From positions 1,336,001 through 1,400,000 of the forward strand of contig JAYKKM010000121.1 in the NCBI GenBank assembly GCA_035772405.1: a stretch of 64,000 nt of DNA. Direction: 5' to 3'. Below the pieces are notes generated by a model that saw nothing but the letters and a program-made list of their open reading frames with translations, ran no database searches and was not told the origin of the DNA. Source of the stretch: Chrysogorgia sp. JL179-B06 (taxonomy: Eukaryota > Cnidaria > Anthozoa > Scleralcyonacea > Chrysogorgiidae). Positions 21,237 through 30,598 of the stretch are shown here, in pieces (position 1 is the first letter of the stretch; each line of letters begins with the position of its first letter). A program made the position numbers and the translations under genes.

Positions 21237-22540
21237 ATTCATCAAAAACAATGTAAAAAACAACACCCCATTATATTGTTAAGGGCTATTATTTTGTAAA
21301 TAGGTTATTTCAGATGCAATAAATCTTGCCAACTTTTAGTTTATATTTAATTACTACTTTTATCCCATTAATTTGTAAATATACTAAACTGTAGGATGTT
21401 TTGCATTAAAATATGTCTATTAAAGAGGAAATATTAACAAATAAGACACCATTATCTGATCAAAATATATTTATTTCAAATTTTGATCACTGTGACCATC
21501 ACTTTGAAATAAATATATTTTTGATCAAAGATTGCTGTCTATTTTGTTAATTTTTATATTCAACGGATATACTCTAGGTTTTATATATCTTGATGTAAAT
21601 AGGACTACATTTTGTGTGTTTAGAAGAAATCTTTGTATTCAGTTATTTAAATAGTATATTTTGAATTGTATTGATAAATCAAGTCCAATCTATATAATAC
21701 AATAGCAATATTATAGCATTTTATTTTCAATCAATTATTATTTATTTATTTATTGTAAGAGCATTGATACTTTGTATAATTGCTCCTAGAACATTACATT
21801 ATTATACAACATGATGCATATGATTGTCATTCTGGAATATCTAATTGTTACAATTGGTCGTTCTAGAAAATATCCATACTCCCCATGGAGGAAATGGATC
21901 ATCCCCATTCCGACATCCATAAATCTGTACTAAATCCCCCCACTTTTGAACAGCAAAGTGTTTTCCTCAATAGAAAGATATTGGATGGTTGTTTTCTGGA
22001 ATGACCTAATAATAATAAGCACATAAATAACAAAACTTTGAATATTTTACAGCAATTAAAAAATGTATCTCCTTTCAAATGTCACTGTCCAAGTTCACAG
22101 ACTCATCATTGCTCTCAGCAAATGATGAAACGCCTTCCAGTTCCTGGCTGTCAAGAAAAGTTAACATTGTTGAGTCATCTCGTACATCATCCCAGTTTGA
22201 ACTTGATGAATTCACTAACATTAATATTTATAAGTTCTTCCACGTTGATGTCATTAAATACACTATTTATTATGTGAGTATTTCAATGGCATACATGTGT
22301 CTCCAAATTTCAACCTCTCTGACTATGTCACTGACAGAGAAGCGCTTGTGGCATTCCTTAATTACTTGTTTAATGTGGAAATTATTAAATTCAAGCAAAT
22401 TATTTGGGCAAGAAACCATTGTTTGTGTAGATACTTGACTTGCAATTTTCTGTTTAAGTTCTACTAGTTTAGCACGATTTCGAGAACCTGTACTCGATCA
22501 AATTATGTAAATGCTTCCTCTGTTCCTTTGAAACTGGACT
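21237..22540. other. AT-rich intergenic DNA with one inverted repeat
   Basis: Between the two convergent pseudogenes. It contains a 25-bp-arm inverted repeat at 21457-21529 (gatcaaaatatatttatttc and its complement) and otherwise only short weak frames, including 22079-22438, which I do not recognise. Confidence 0.5.
21457..21529. repeat. inverted repeat, ~25-bp arms, 22-bp loop
   Basis: The left arm tgatcaaaatatatttattt and the right arm aaataaatatatttttgatc pair almost perfectly around a short loop (ttttgatcactgtgaccatc). It sits in the tail-to-tail spacer, so it could be a bidirectional 3'-end or cruciform signal. That role is a guess. Confidence 0.8.
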
Positions 22541-22544
22541 GCTG

Positions 22545-24060
22545 CAAGACGAATCATTTGGCATCTCAAGCCAAGCATTTTGTCAATATCTCCACATGGA
22601 TTCCATACTGAAAAATCTTCATTTTGGCATAAGCATTTCTTAGCACAAAAATCGCAACATGTGACCCAAAATTATTCAACAATAACTTTTGCCGACATTC
22701 TTCAGTTTGGACATACATCTTCATGTCCTTGTCACAGCGGGCCAGCAGTAAACCATTGTAGAGCAGCGAACATGAACTGGGTAATCCATCTCTCCCAGCA
22801 CGGCCAGCATATGATTCTAGATTATTTGAAGGGCCAAAATGTACCACTTCTCTCACCACCTTGCAATTTACACCCATTCCAAAAGCAATGGTGCAAATAA
22901 GCACCCATAGATGCCCATGTTCATTCGCCATATTTTTAGTAATATGGTCTTTTGCTTTAGGGGGGTTCCTGCATGGTACATATCTACCAGTCGGTTTTGT
23001 CCCAAAACACAACAAAAACACGGTAAATAACGGCACATTGTTTCCTTGTTTGGCAATAAATTAGAGTTCGAGGAGTTCGATATGTTGATTCTTCTCCAAA
23101 TATTGGGCAGTCTATTGGATATTAGGTCGATCCGGGCTCTGCTCAATCAACTGCACATCTTATTTGCTCTTTTGTTGTCTTTGTTGCTGTTAGGATAATC
23201 ATTTGGCAGTTTTGTGGGAAAAGGGACCGTAATTCCCCAGGACAACCATACCATTTTCTGAAGGGAACTTCCTTGGTACCAGAAAGACCCTGTTTATTAA
23301 TGAATACAGAATATTAAACTAAAAGTAATTGTGTCAGTTAGACAAATATATTTTATAAAATTTATATAAAATATAAAACGAGAACATCAAAACATTCAAA
23401 AACACACAACTGGCTCAAATAGGAAATGTTTAATACAAATATAAATGTTTATAAGAAAGCTGTAGCACATAAAGCAGTAAGCATATTATGAATTTAATAC
23501 ATGTTTATATTACCACAAAAATATTGTTGCTTACCATTGAACTATGCAATGAGCCTCGTCAATTGCCACTCCTATCAGCATCTTAGCAAAGTCTTCGCAA
23601 TGGAAAATACCCACAATGACATAAACAACAAATACTCGGGAGAGCCATAAACAACAATGTAGCAACCATTTATTACTTGTTGGATAATTTCGGGATCTTC
23701 TTCGTCTGTAATTGCAATGGCAGGAACTCCAACACTATGTAGATATTCCACCTGATCATTCATCAAAGCGCGCAATGGAGAAATCACAACAATAATACTC
23801 GAACCACGAGGTCTTTTCAAAAGAACATCAGCGACAATGGGAAGGCACTGGAATATTAAGCACTTTCCAAAACCAGTACGTAAATTGACGAATACACTTT
23901 TCTCCTCAAAGAATGCTGTTATTGCATTCTCCTGTTCTTTTAATAGATTTTCTATTTTAAATTGATCTTTACATGCTTGAAAAGCCGATTGCCAGAGTTC
24001 GTTTGCGAACGACGCCATTGCTGCAAATGCTAAACTTTGGATTAAAGTAGATTTGCCCAA
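22545..24060 (-). pseudogene. RecQ-family helicase, two-exon remnant (locus 1)
   Basis: Exon 1 (24060-about 23537) has KEQENAITAFF, the Walker A region LRTGFGKCLIFQ (consensus TGxGKS, Ser changed to Cys), VVISPLRALMNDQV (motif Ia), and an IDEAHCIVQW box (motif II) ending at a GTAAGC donor; a frameshift precedes the DEAH. Exon 2 (from about 23292) carries ELRSLFPQNCQMIILTA (motif III) with stops, then VLICTIAFGMGVNC (motif V) and HFGPSNNLESYAGRAGRDG (motif VI, missing about three residues before GRAGRDG), and CRQKLLLNNFG. These are RecQ-class superfamily 2 motifs. It lies tail-to-tail with the DUF6589-type gene. The Walker A change, frameshift and stops argue that it is inactive. Confidence 0.82.
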
Positions 24061-24476
24061 TCAGGAGGAGTATAAGATATAAAAAGCCCCTAAGCCAATC
24101 AGAGTAGAGTACAGAAAACCTTGCAACTCAGCGGGCTCAAGAACACGCTTTCATGCGCTGATTCGCAGACCCTATTTCCTGTGATTGAAATACACAACAA
24201 GGGGCCTGCGATGCAGGCTTACTGGATGCAAGATCAGATTCCTTTTGCATTTCCTGTTATAAGGGACTAAACGCCGGGTGTGGCTGGGTAACAGCTGCAC
24301 CAATTACTGGGGGCCCACTAAATTCTCAACAGCTCGAGTAGTGGCAATGTGACATAACATTTTCTCAGGAATATGATTCCCAAAAAATAATTTTTGATTG
24401 ATTTATAATATCATTCATTGATCAATATATTGGATTGTCACCATTTGCCGGTACGGTATTTAATTATAATTGTATA
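24061..24476. other. no gene recognised
   Basis: The stretch holds no gene. At about 24311-24325 it contains gggggcccactaaa, whose complement TTTAGTGGGCC resembles ttagtgggcc near 17329, on the far side of the DUF6589/RecQ pair. This is a weak candidate for element ends. Confidence 0.3.
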
Positions 24477-24484
24477 ATTTATAC

Positions 24485-25124
24485 TAGGGATGAGCCGATA
24501 ACAAAAATTGCCGATTACTGAGGCCGATTATCTCAACCTATTGGCCGATTAATGTAAGTAGCAAGACAAAATGACCAACAGTGAAGTTGTACAATACAAA
24601 CTAATCAACTCAAATAAAACCAACTTAAGATCAATAATCAAAGTTTAGTTTTGGTAGATTATGATGTAGAAACAAATATTGTCTGCTTTGTGCGGAGCTA
24701 GTCTGCTCCGTGTCTCGGTGGAAATGATCCCAGCCTCACTGAACACGCGCTCTGAGTATATGCTTGAACTTGGTGGACTGAGATACTTAAACGCGATGTC
24801 GAAGATATTTGGATACACTTGTTTGTTAGATAGCGACCAGGTACAATGGTTGCAAAGGAAGAGCGAGAAATGCGTTGACCTCTGCTTCACGATTTCGTCT
24901 CCCACTAGCAATGTTGTCATCGGATGCAACTATCTCTTCGAACCACACCAATAGATCTTGATGTTGTGAAAAACAACTTATTTATTCGCTTGTATTTAGT
25001 ATTTTAGCATGTGCTTGGCAACTGTGCAAAAAAGTCTTATGGCCGATTACGTTTGCCGATTATCAAACAATAATCGGCCGATTACCGATTATTTAAAAAT
25101 GGCCGATTAATCGGCTCATCCCTA
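24485..25124 (-). mobile_element. internally deleted hAT element, 640 bp, 8-bp TSD
   Basis: The ends are TAGGGATGAGCCGAT and ATCGGCTCATCCCTA. Sub-terminal copies of GGCCGATTA repeat on both sides, as in hAT elements with multiple transposase-binding motifs. The 8-bp duplication ATTTATAC is perfect (24477-24484 and 25125-25132). The interior keeps only the 3' coding exon. Confidence 0.93.
24645..24929 (-). pseudogene. hAT transposase C-terminal dimerisation domain
   Basis: The frame contains YPNIFDIAFKYLSPPSSSIY followed by SERVFSEAGIISTETRSRL and a P-x-KADNI segment. This is the signature of the hAT C-terminal dimerisation region (consensus P-x-LS-x-A-x-x-x-LSxPxSSxxSERxFSxAG). It lies between the ends of the 640-bp element, so it is the last exon of a transposase whose catalytic part was deleted. 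It cannot encode an active enzyme but could in principle still make a dimerisation-only peptide. Confidence 0.9.
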
Positions 25125-25132
25125 ATTTATAC

Positions 25133-25760
25133 ACTTACTGAGTAACACAAACTACAGAGTTCTGCAAAATACTTTGCAGTTAACTATCAAACCTCAAAAA
25201 TATTCGATCCAAAATAATTTCTGGGAAATAGGCTTCCAGGATCCGATACTTTTTCCACCTCTGCCTTATCTGCTTTCATGTATGTGAACCTGTTAACAAA
25301 AATAAACTGTCATTATAAACTGTCATAGGTTTTCTAGGGATAGTTTGAAAACCACAAAAAAAATTTGGAAAAAATTAGTAATTCATCATTTGTCAACCAA
25401 GAAAAGAATAAGAATATGCTGATAGTGCCAATATATCCATAGGCACAAAAAATTAATATTTCTTGCTGATGTTGCATTCCCATCAAATATTGCAGCTTTC
25501 TTGCATACTGTTACAGAAGCATTGATATAATAATTATACTGACTAATCCCAGTAGGATACCATGGACATTACAGTAGATAATTTATGCAGTGTATTTTGA
25601 ACATTAATTGTGTTTTTACCCAGCACCAAGAAACCATGGAGCAAGAGGAAATTTAATTACACACCCTTTTAATAGCATAACAAGTGGCCGTATTAAAAAG
25701 AAGGTGTTTTGTCAAGTCGGGACTAATTCTTTTAGAAGTACATGTACAGTAGCTAACTTA
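25133..25760. other. no gene recognised
   Basis: AT-rich sequence without long frames, tandem repeats or recognisable ends. Confidence 0.4.
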
Positions 25761-26023
25761 TTCAGAAGTATGTGAAAGTGGAGTAAAGTTTTCCCTGTGG
25801 TGGTGGACAATTTACCAAGAATGTTTGGTTTGATTTACCTGTTTTCCATCTCCACTTTGAGGCATTATCAACATTTTTGAACAATTTATCATATGTTTGG
25901 GGGTTGAACCAGGGGGAAGGGGCCACGCATATTTGAATGATACCAGGGTTCACTTACCAGAGTTCAAATTTGTCTGCAAACAGATGTTTCATGGTTTTGG
26001 AAATTTCCTAAGCAGACATTCCA

Positions 26024-28866
26024 GTTTCCAACTTAACACAGCTTGCAACCCTTCCATTAGATCTATTTGCAATAAATCACGGATTATTCAGGAAATGGTC
26101 AAAGACAGTGATTTTGATATGCTTGCCCTAACTGAGACTTGGCTGCGCGGCACTGAATACGACGAATATGTTGTTCGTGATTCCTGTCCCATTGGTTATA
26201 CCCTTCATCACGTCCCTAGACTTGATACAATTGGCGGAGGAGTTGGTGTAATTATTAAGAACATTTTCAAAGTGATACATCAGCATCTACCCTCCTTCAA
26301 ATCATTCGAGCACTTGGTTCTTCTCATCAAATCGGCTACTTTTTTGGTTCGTCTTGCCATCGTATATCGTACCGGACCCGTCACACCCCTTTTTTTCAAT
26401 GAATTTGGTGAGTACCTTCAACTTCTTCTTGCTTCACCGGAGCTTTTGCTATTGGTTGGTGATTTTAACATCCATGTTGATATCAAGAATGATAGAACCG
26501 CACTACAATTTCTTGGACTGCTCGAAACTTGCAACCTACTTCAACATGTCAATACGGCTACACACAGGGATGGACACATTCTGGATCTTGTCATCACTTG
26601 TGCCGAAGAGAATTTTCTGAGTGACTTTAATATTTTTCAACCCGGACTATCTGATCACTTTGCTGTTCAGTGTCGTCTTAACTTCGTTAAACAACCAAAG
26701 AAAATAAAGCGGATGGCATATCGAAAATTACGTTCTATTGACATGAAATCTTTTTGCTCCGATTTGGAGAATTCTCCTCTGCTTACTGATTCTGCAGTGC
26801 CAGATATTTCTGCATTGGTCGACCTGTATAATAATACACTCAAGTCATTGTTAGACCGATATGCTCCTACGAAATCTCGAACAGTTACGTCACGACGTAC
26901 TGTACCTTGGTTTACGGACGACATTATGATAGCGAAAAGGAAAAGGCGAAAGATGGAGAGGAGATGGCGTTCCAGCAAATCTGAAATTGACCACCAATTT
27001 TTTACTGAACAATGTATTGCTGTTAATGCCTTGGTAAAAGAGGCTAAAGAGATCTATTATGCTTCAGTAATCGAATCAAATAAAGGTAACCAACGTACTC
27101 TTTTCAATTGTATTGATGCTCTTCTGAATAAGAAGTGTGAACCACATTATCCTTCTTCTACAACTGAAGATAATCTGGCTCAATTGTTCGTGAACTTCTT
27201 TGATGATAATATTAAGATCCTTCGAGACAGTTTACCATCTGTTAATTCTACTATTGACTTTGGAAACGATGTGCACCCTAATTGTGAATTGCTATCTTTT
27301 CAACCTGTTACAATGAACCAGGTATTGATATTAATCAAGTCTAAGAAACTGAAATGCTGTGCACTCGATCCTATTCCATCTACTATTTTGAAACAATGTC
27401 TGCCAATTTTACTGTCAGTTATTACTAACATTGTTAACTCATCATTAACATCTGCCACTGTGCCTGACTCACTAAAGATAGCACTTCTCGCCCCGTTGTT
27501 AAAGAAAGTAAACCTGGATTTCGAGAAATTTAAGAATTTCAGACCGGTTTCCAATCTTGCCTTCATTTCCAAAGTTATTGAGAAGACTGTTGCCTCACAA
27601 TTGATAAATTACATCAACGATAATGTTTTGACTGAAGTCTTTCAGTCAGCCTATAAGAAGCAACATAGTACTGAAACTGCCCTTTTGAGAGTCCACGATG
27701 ACATAATGAGAGCAATCGATGAACACCGGTCTGTAGTATTGCTACTACTTGACCTATCCGCAGCCTTTGATACAGTGGATCATGGCATACTTCTCAATCG
27801 TCTTACCTCCTGTTTTGGCATCAAAGACAGAGCCCTTGCTTGGTTTACATCTTACCTTCAAAAACGACATCAGTTTGTCTCTGTCAACGGTCACGATTCT
27901 AGTCAATCTGAATTGATATATGGTTTACCACAAGGTTCTGTCTTAGGGCCCATTTTATATCTACTGTACACTTATCCTCTTGGTAATATTGTCAGGAGAC
28001 ACGACATGTCTTTTCACTTCTATGCCGACGACTCACAGATCTACTTGTCATTCGAATCTACAGTACCTGGTGTCTTCATTGCATCCAAGATAGAAGCGTG
28101 TATTATGGACATTGGTAAATGGATGGCGGCCAATAAATTAATGCTCAACACAGACAAGACGGAACTTCTCCTAATTGGTTCTCAGTTTGGCCCCAAATTC
28201 GAGATTCCTGATGTGAACATTGGCAATAAGCTAATTACGCCCTCAGAGTCAGCAAGAAATATCGGAGTGATATTTGACAGTAACATGGACTATAAGAGAC
28301 ACATTAGTGCAATTTGTAAATCTTGTTTCTACCACATCAGAAATTTATCTCGTATTAGGAAATATCTATTGGCGGATAACATCAAAATTTTAGTGCATGC
28401 TTTTATTACTTGCAAGTTAGATAATTGTAACTCTTTGTTGTATGGACTGCCTAGTTATCTTATCCATAGACTTCAATTAGTTCAAAACTGTGCAGCTCGT
28501 CTTATTATGAGTAGGAATAAGTTTGATCATATTACACCTATACTTAAGGAACTGCATTGGATCCCTGTGCAACAACGCATAATATTTAAGATATTGTTAA
28601 TAACTTACAAAGCCCTTAATAATTTGGCTCCTATATATATTAGTAACTTACTTAATAACTATGTTCCTATTAGACAATTAAGGTCTTCATCACAGTATTT
28701 ATTAGATGTTCCATCTTCCAACCTTAAAACTTATGGTGATAGGGCATTCTCAGTTTGTGCACCTAAGTTATGGAACGATTTGCCTTATGAAATCAAATGT
28801 AGTTTTAGCATTGATAGCTTTAAATCTAAACTGAAGACATATCTTTTTAGGAAGGCTTTTTACTGA
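26024..28866 (+). CDS. LINE ORF2: AP endonuclease + reverse transcriptase (L2-like)
   Basis: About 947 codons are open with no stop. The N-terminal part is an exonuclease-endonuclease-phosphatase domain: IQEMVKDSDFDMLALTETWL, LLLVGDFNIHVD (catalytic Asp/Asn) and GLSDHFAVQC (SDH motif). The RT follows with FRPVSNLAFISKVIEK, QSAYKKQHSTETALL, LLDLSAAFDTVDHGIL (motif A), GLPQGSVLGPILYLL (motif B) and FHFYADDSQIYLSF (motif C, YADD intact). The C-terminal tail, with YGDRAFSVCAPKLWNDLP, is characteristic of L2/CR1-group proteins. The frame is also open upstream to an ATG at 25897, but the first 42 codons lie outside the target duplication and are host DNA read by chance. ORF1 and the first residues of the endonuclease are missing, so it is not autonomous as it stands. 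Confidence 0.9.
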
Positions 28867-28988
28867 ATTTTTAACTTGTAATCTAGTATAGTTTCTTTTT
28901 ATTAATTTTTTATTTTTCTTATTTTGTAAATTCATGTAAAGCGCTTTAGAACTTTAGGATTTAGCGCTATATAAATAAAGTTATTATT
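26024..28988 (+). mobile_element. L2-like LINE, 5'-truncated, with TSD
   Basis: The element starts at the beginning of the endonuclease region and ends in a 3' UTR typical of L2/CR1-group LINEs: gtaaagcgctttagaacttt, then gcgctatataaataaa and a short (TTA)n tail instead of poly(A). ATTCCA flanks it (26018-26023 and 28989-28994), although the last bases overlap the ATT tail. The open frame suggests a recent insertion. A second, shorter relic with the same type of 3' end lies at 46190-46610 on the minus strand. Confidence 0.88.
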
Positions 28989-29207
28989 ATTCCATTGGCA
29001 TGCAGATCCCTTTTATCAGTGAGAAGTCTGTTCATCTTATCGTTGAGCAGAATCACCGTTTTTGTATAGGTTTTTCTATTTGTAGCTACAACAAATAATA
29101 TATCCACAGTTACATCAATGGTTGTTTCCACTTTTTCAAGCCATCATCAAATAATTGTTAAATTATTTAACAAATTTAGAAACAGCAGGGGAATCTGTTT
29201 TGCACCA

Positions 29208-29660
29208 TTAAAGTGCCTATATCATGGTTGGGGATTTTACATTTTGATATTTGGAACCCTGTGATAAGAGTTGCAATATATGTATCTTGTCGTTAGAAAA
29301 TGTTATCTTTGTAGACTTTTTGGCTGTTAAAGTAAACAGAAGTGACTCAAACAAGGAATCTGTCTCGTATTATGCACCAACCAATGTTAAGCCCCAGGGT
29401 GGGGTGGGGGGCAACCCCCCGGGGGAATTTGTCATTTTTAGGAAGTCTTGTGTGTCAATTTCCTGGGACTTAACATAGATAGGTGCATTTCCACAGTGTT
29501 TTAATATACAAACGTTTGTATAACGTTTGTTTGACCTCACTTCCATTAACTTTAACAGCCAAAAAGTCCACAAAACAACAATATATATTGCAATTCTTAT
29601 CACGGGTACCAAATATTGTAAATATGTAAAATTCCCAACCATGAAATAGACACTTCAAGA
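29208..29660. mobile_element. foldback MITE, TTAA-type, with a nested small insert
   Basis: The left arm (TTAAAGTGCCTATATCATGG, gataagagttgcaatatatg, ctttttggctgttaaagt) is mirrored by the right arm ending ccatgaaatagacacttcaa. TTAA is present on the left at 29208-29211; the right copy appears mutated (ttca). The outer motif TTAAAGTGCCT is shared with the element at 40186-40796, so they are probably one family. Within it, about 29382-29476 is a smaller inverted structure (gttaagccccagg...cctgggacttaac). Confidence 0.75.
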
Positions 29661-29725
29661 AGTTCAGTAGGCTTATCAAATCAGGTTGATATTTTACCAA
29701 CTTTGACTATTATACTGACGTTTCT

Positions 29726-30016
29726 TCAGGTTTTTCTTCTCTGAACAGGTACACTTCTACGTGTCATTGGAGGGCGGTAAAAATATGGCCTTTGTAAGTT
29801 CGAACTCCCTCTGAATGCGTGACGAATTTCTTCTTCCATACTTGTCGCATGAGAGCTGTTGTTAGTAACACGTTGAGGAGTAACTGGTGGTCGTAGTCTT
29901 TGCAATTGGGAGTGATTTACAAGTTCTCCTACCAACAGTCTTATGCTTAGCGATGGACTCTCATTTAATGCTCCAATAATTTCATCCACAGAACGCTCTG
30001 CATTATTTGCCGCCAT
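29726..30016 (-). CDS. unidentified 96-codon frame, possible first exon
   Basis: The frame begins with MAANNAERSVDEIIGALNES and is followed by a basic, proline-rich half (LRPPVTPQRV, RPYFYRPPMTRRS). Codon-like composition and an ATG with A at -3 on the minus strand make a first coding exon plausible. No domain is recognised and no downstream exon is identified. It lies just outside the left end of the 30.2-33.8 kb TIR element. Confidence 0.3.
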   Translation of the reverse strand: MAANNAERSVDEIIGALNESPSLSIRLLVGELVNHSQLQRLRPPVTPQRVTNNSSHATSMEEEIRHAFRGSSNLQRPYFYRPPMTRRSVPVQRRKT

Positions 30017-30054
30017 TTTTGGTCAGCGACAACAACACAGGCTCAGAATATTAT

Positions 30055-30200
30055 AAACCTACTTCTTGATCGAAAAAAATATTCTTGATCGAATAAACAA
30101 CATCGATTGAAAAAAAAGGATTCTTGATCGAAATAAAAAGTTTTTGCTCGAAAAATAAAGATTTCTTGTTTTGAAAAAAAAATCTTGATGGAAAAATTAA
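30055..30200. repeat. degenerate tandem repeat, ttcttgatcgaaaaaaa-type
   Basis: About seven imperfect copies of a 20-25 bp unit (attcttgatcgaaaaaa, tttcttgttttgaaaaaa and similar) end about 15 bp before the left TIR at 30217. Confidence 0.75.
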
Positions 30201-30598
30201 ATATCTTTCATAGTTAGGCCACGCTTTTTTATTTGTTGGATTACGGATTTTGCTCACCAATATAGGGCGGGAGGGCAAAAAAAAGAATTATCCAATATCT
30301 ATACATAGACTAATACCACATTAGTCTATGTGGTATACTGATTTTTAATACTGTATGTCAACACAATTTTAACACTATCCATCCAATACAAAAAGTTCAC
30401 TGCCCTAATTTTGTTCTCTTGTCAACTTGTACTGCATTCCAATGGGCCTCACAATGCCAAACTGTTCTTTAAGTTTCAGGATGTCATCAGTAATAAGTGT
30501 CCAAGCTTCCACAATGAAAGCACACATCTTCATACTTGGCTAGAAAGAAAACGAAAGCATGTTGAAACTCCTGCCATTGTGGACAATGAACTTGGAGA

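Larger units (their letters stand above)
25762..29150 (-). pseudogene. unidentified minus-strand coding remnant split by an L2 insertion
   Basis: If the LINE at 26024-28988 is removed at its target duplication ATTCCA, one minus-strand frame runs from about 29110 (KVETTIDVTVDILFVV, YTKTVILLNDKMNRL) into the piece below 26018 (EISKTMKHLFADKFELW). It then continues to SPWFNPQTYDKLFKNVDNAS and ends at 25762. Two stops (one near 26009, one near 25956) remain; the second coincides with a GTAAGTG sequence and could instead be a donor site. I do not recognise the family. The coherent reading across the insertion point supports that this was coding DNA. Confidence 0.5.

Noticed and set aside
25897..26023. 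First 42 codons of the 989-codon open frame as the N-terminus of the LINE protein
   Set aside because: They lie outside the ATTCCA target duplication, and the same DNA reads as the interrupted coding region on the other strand.
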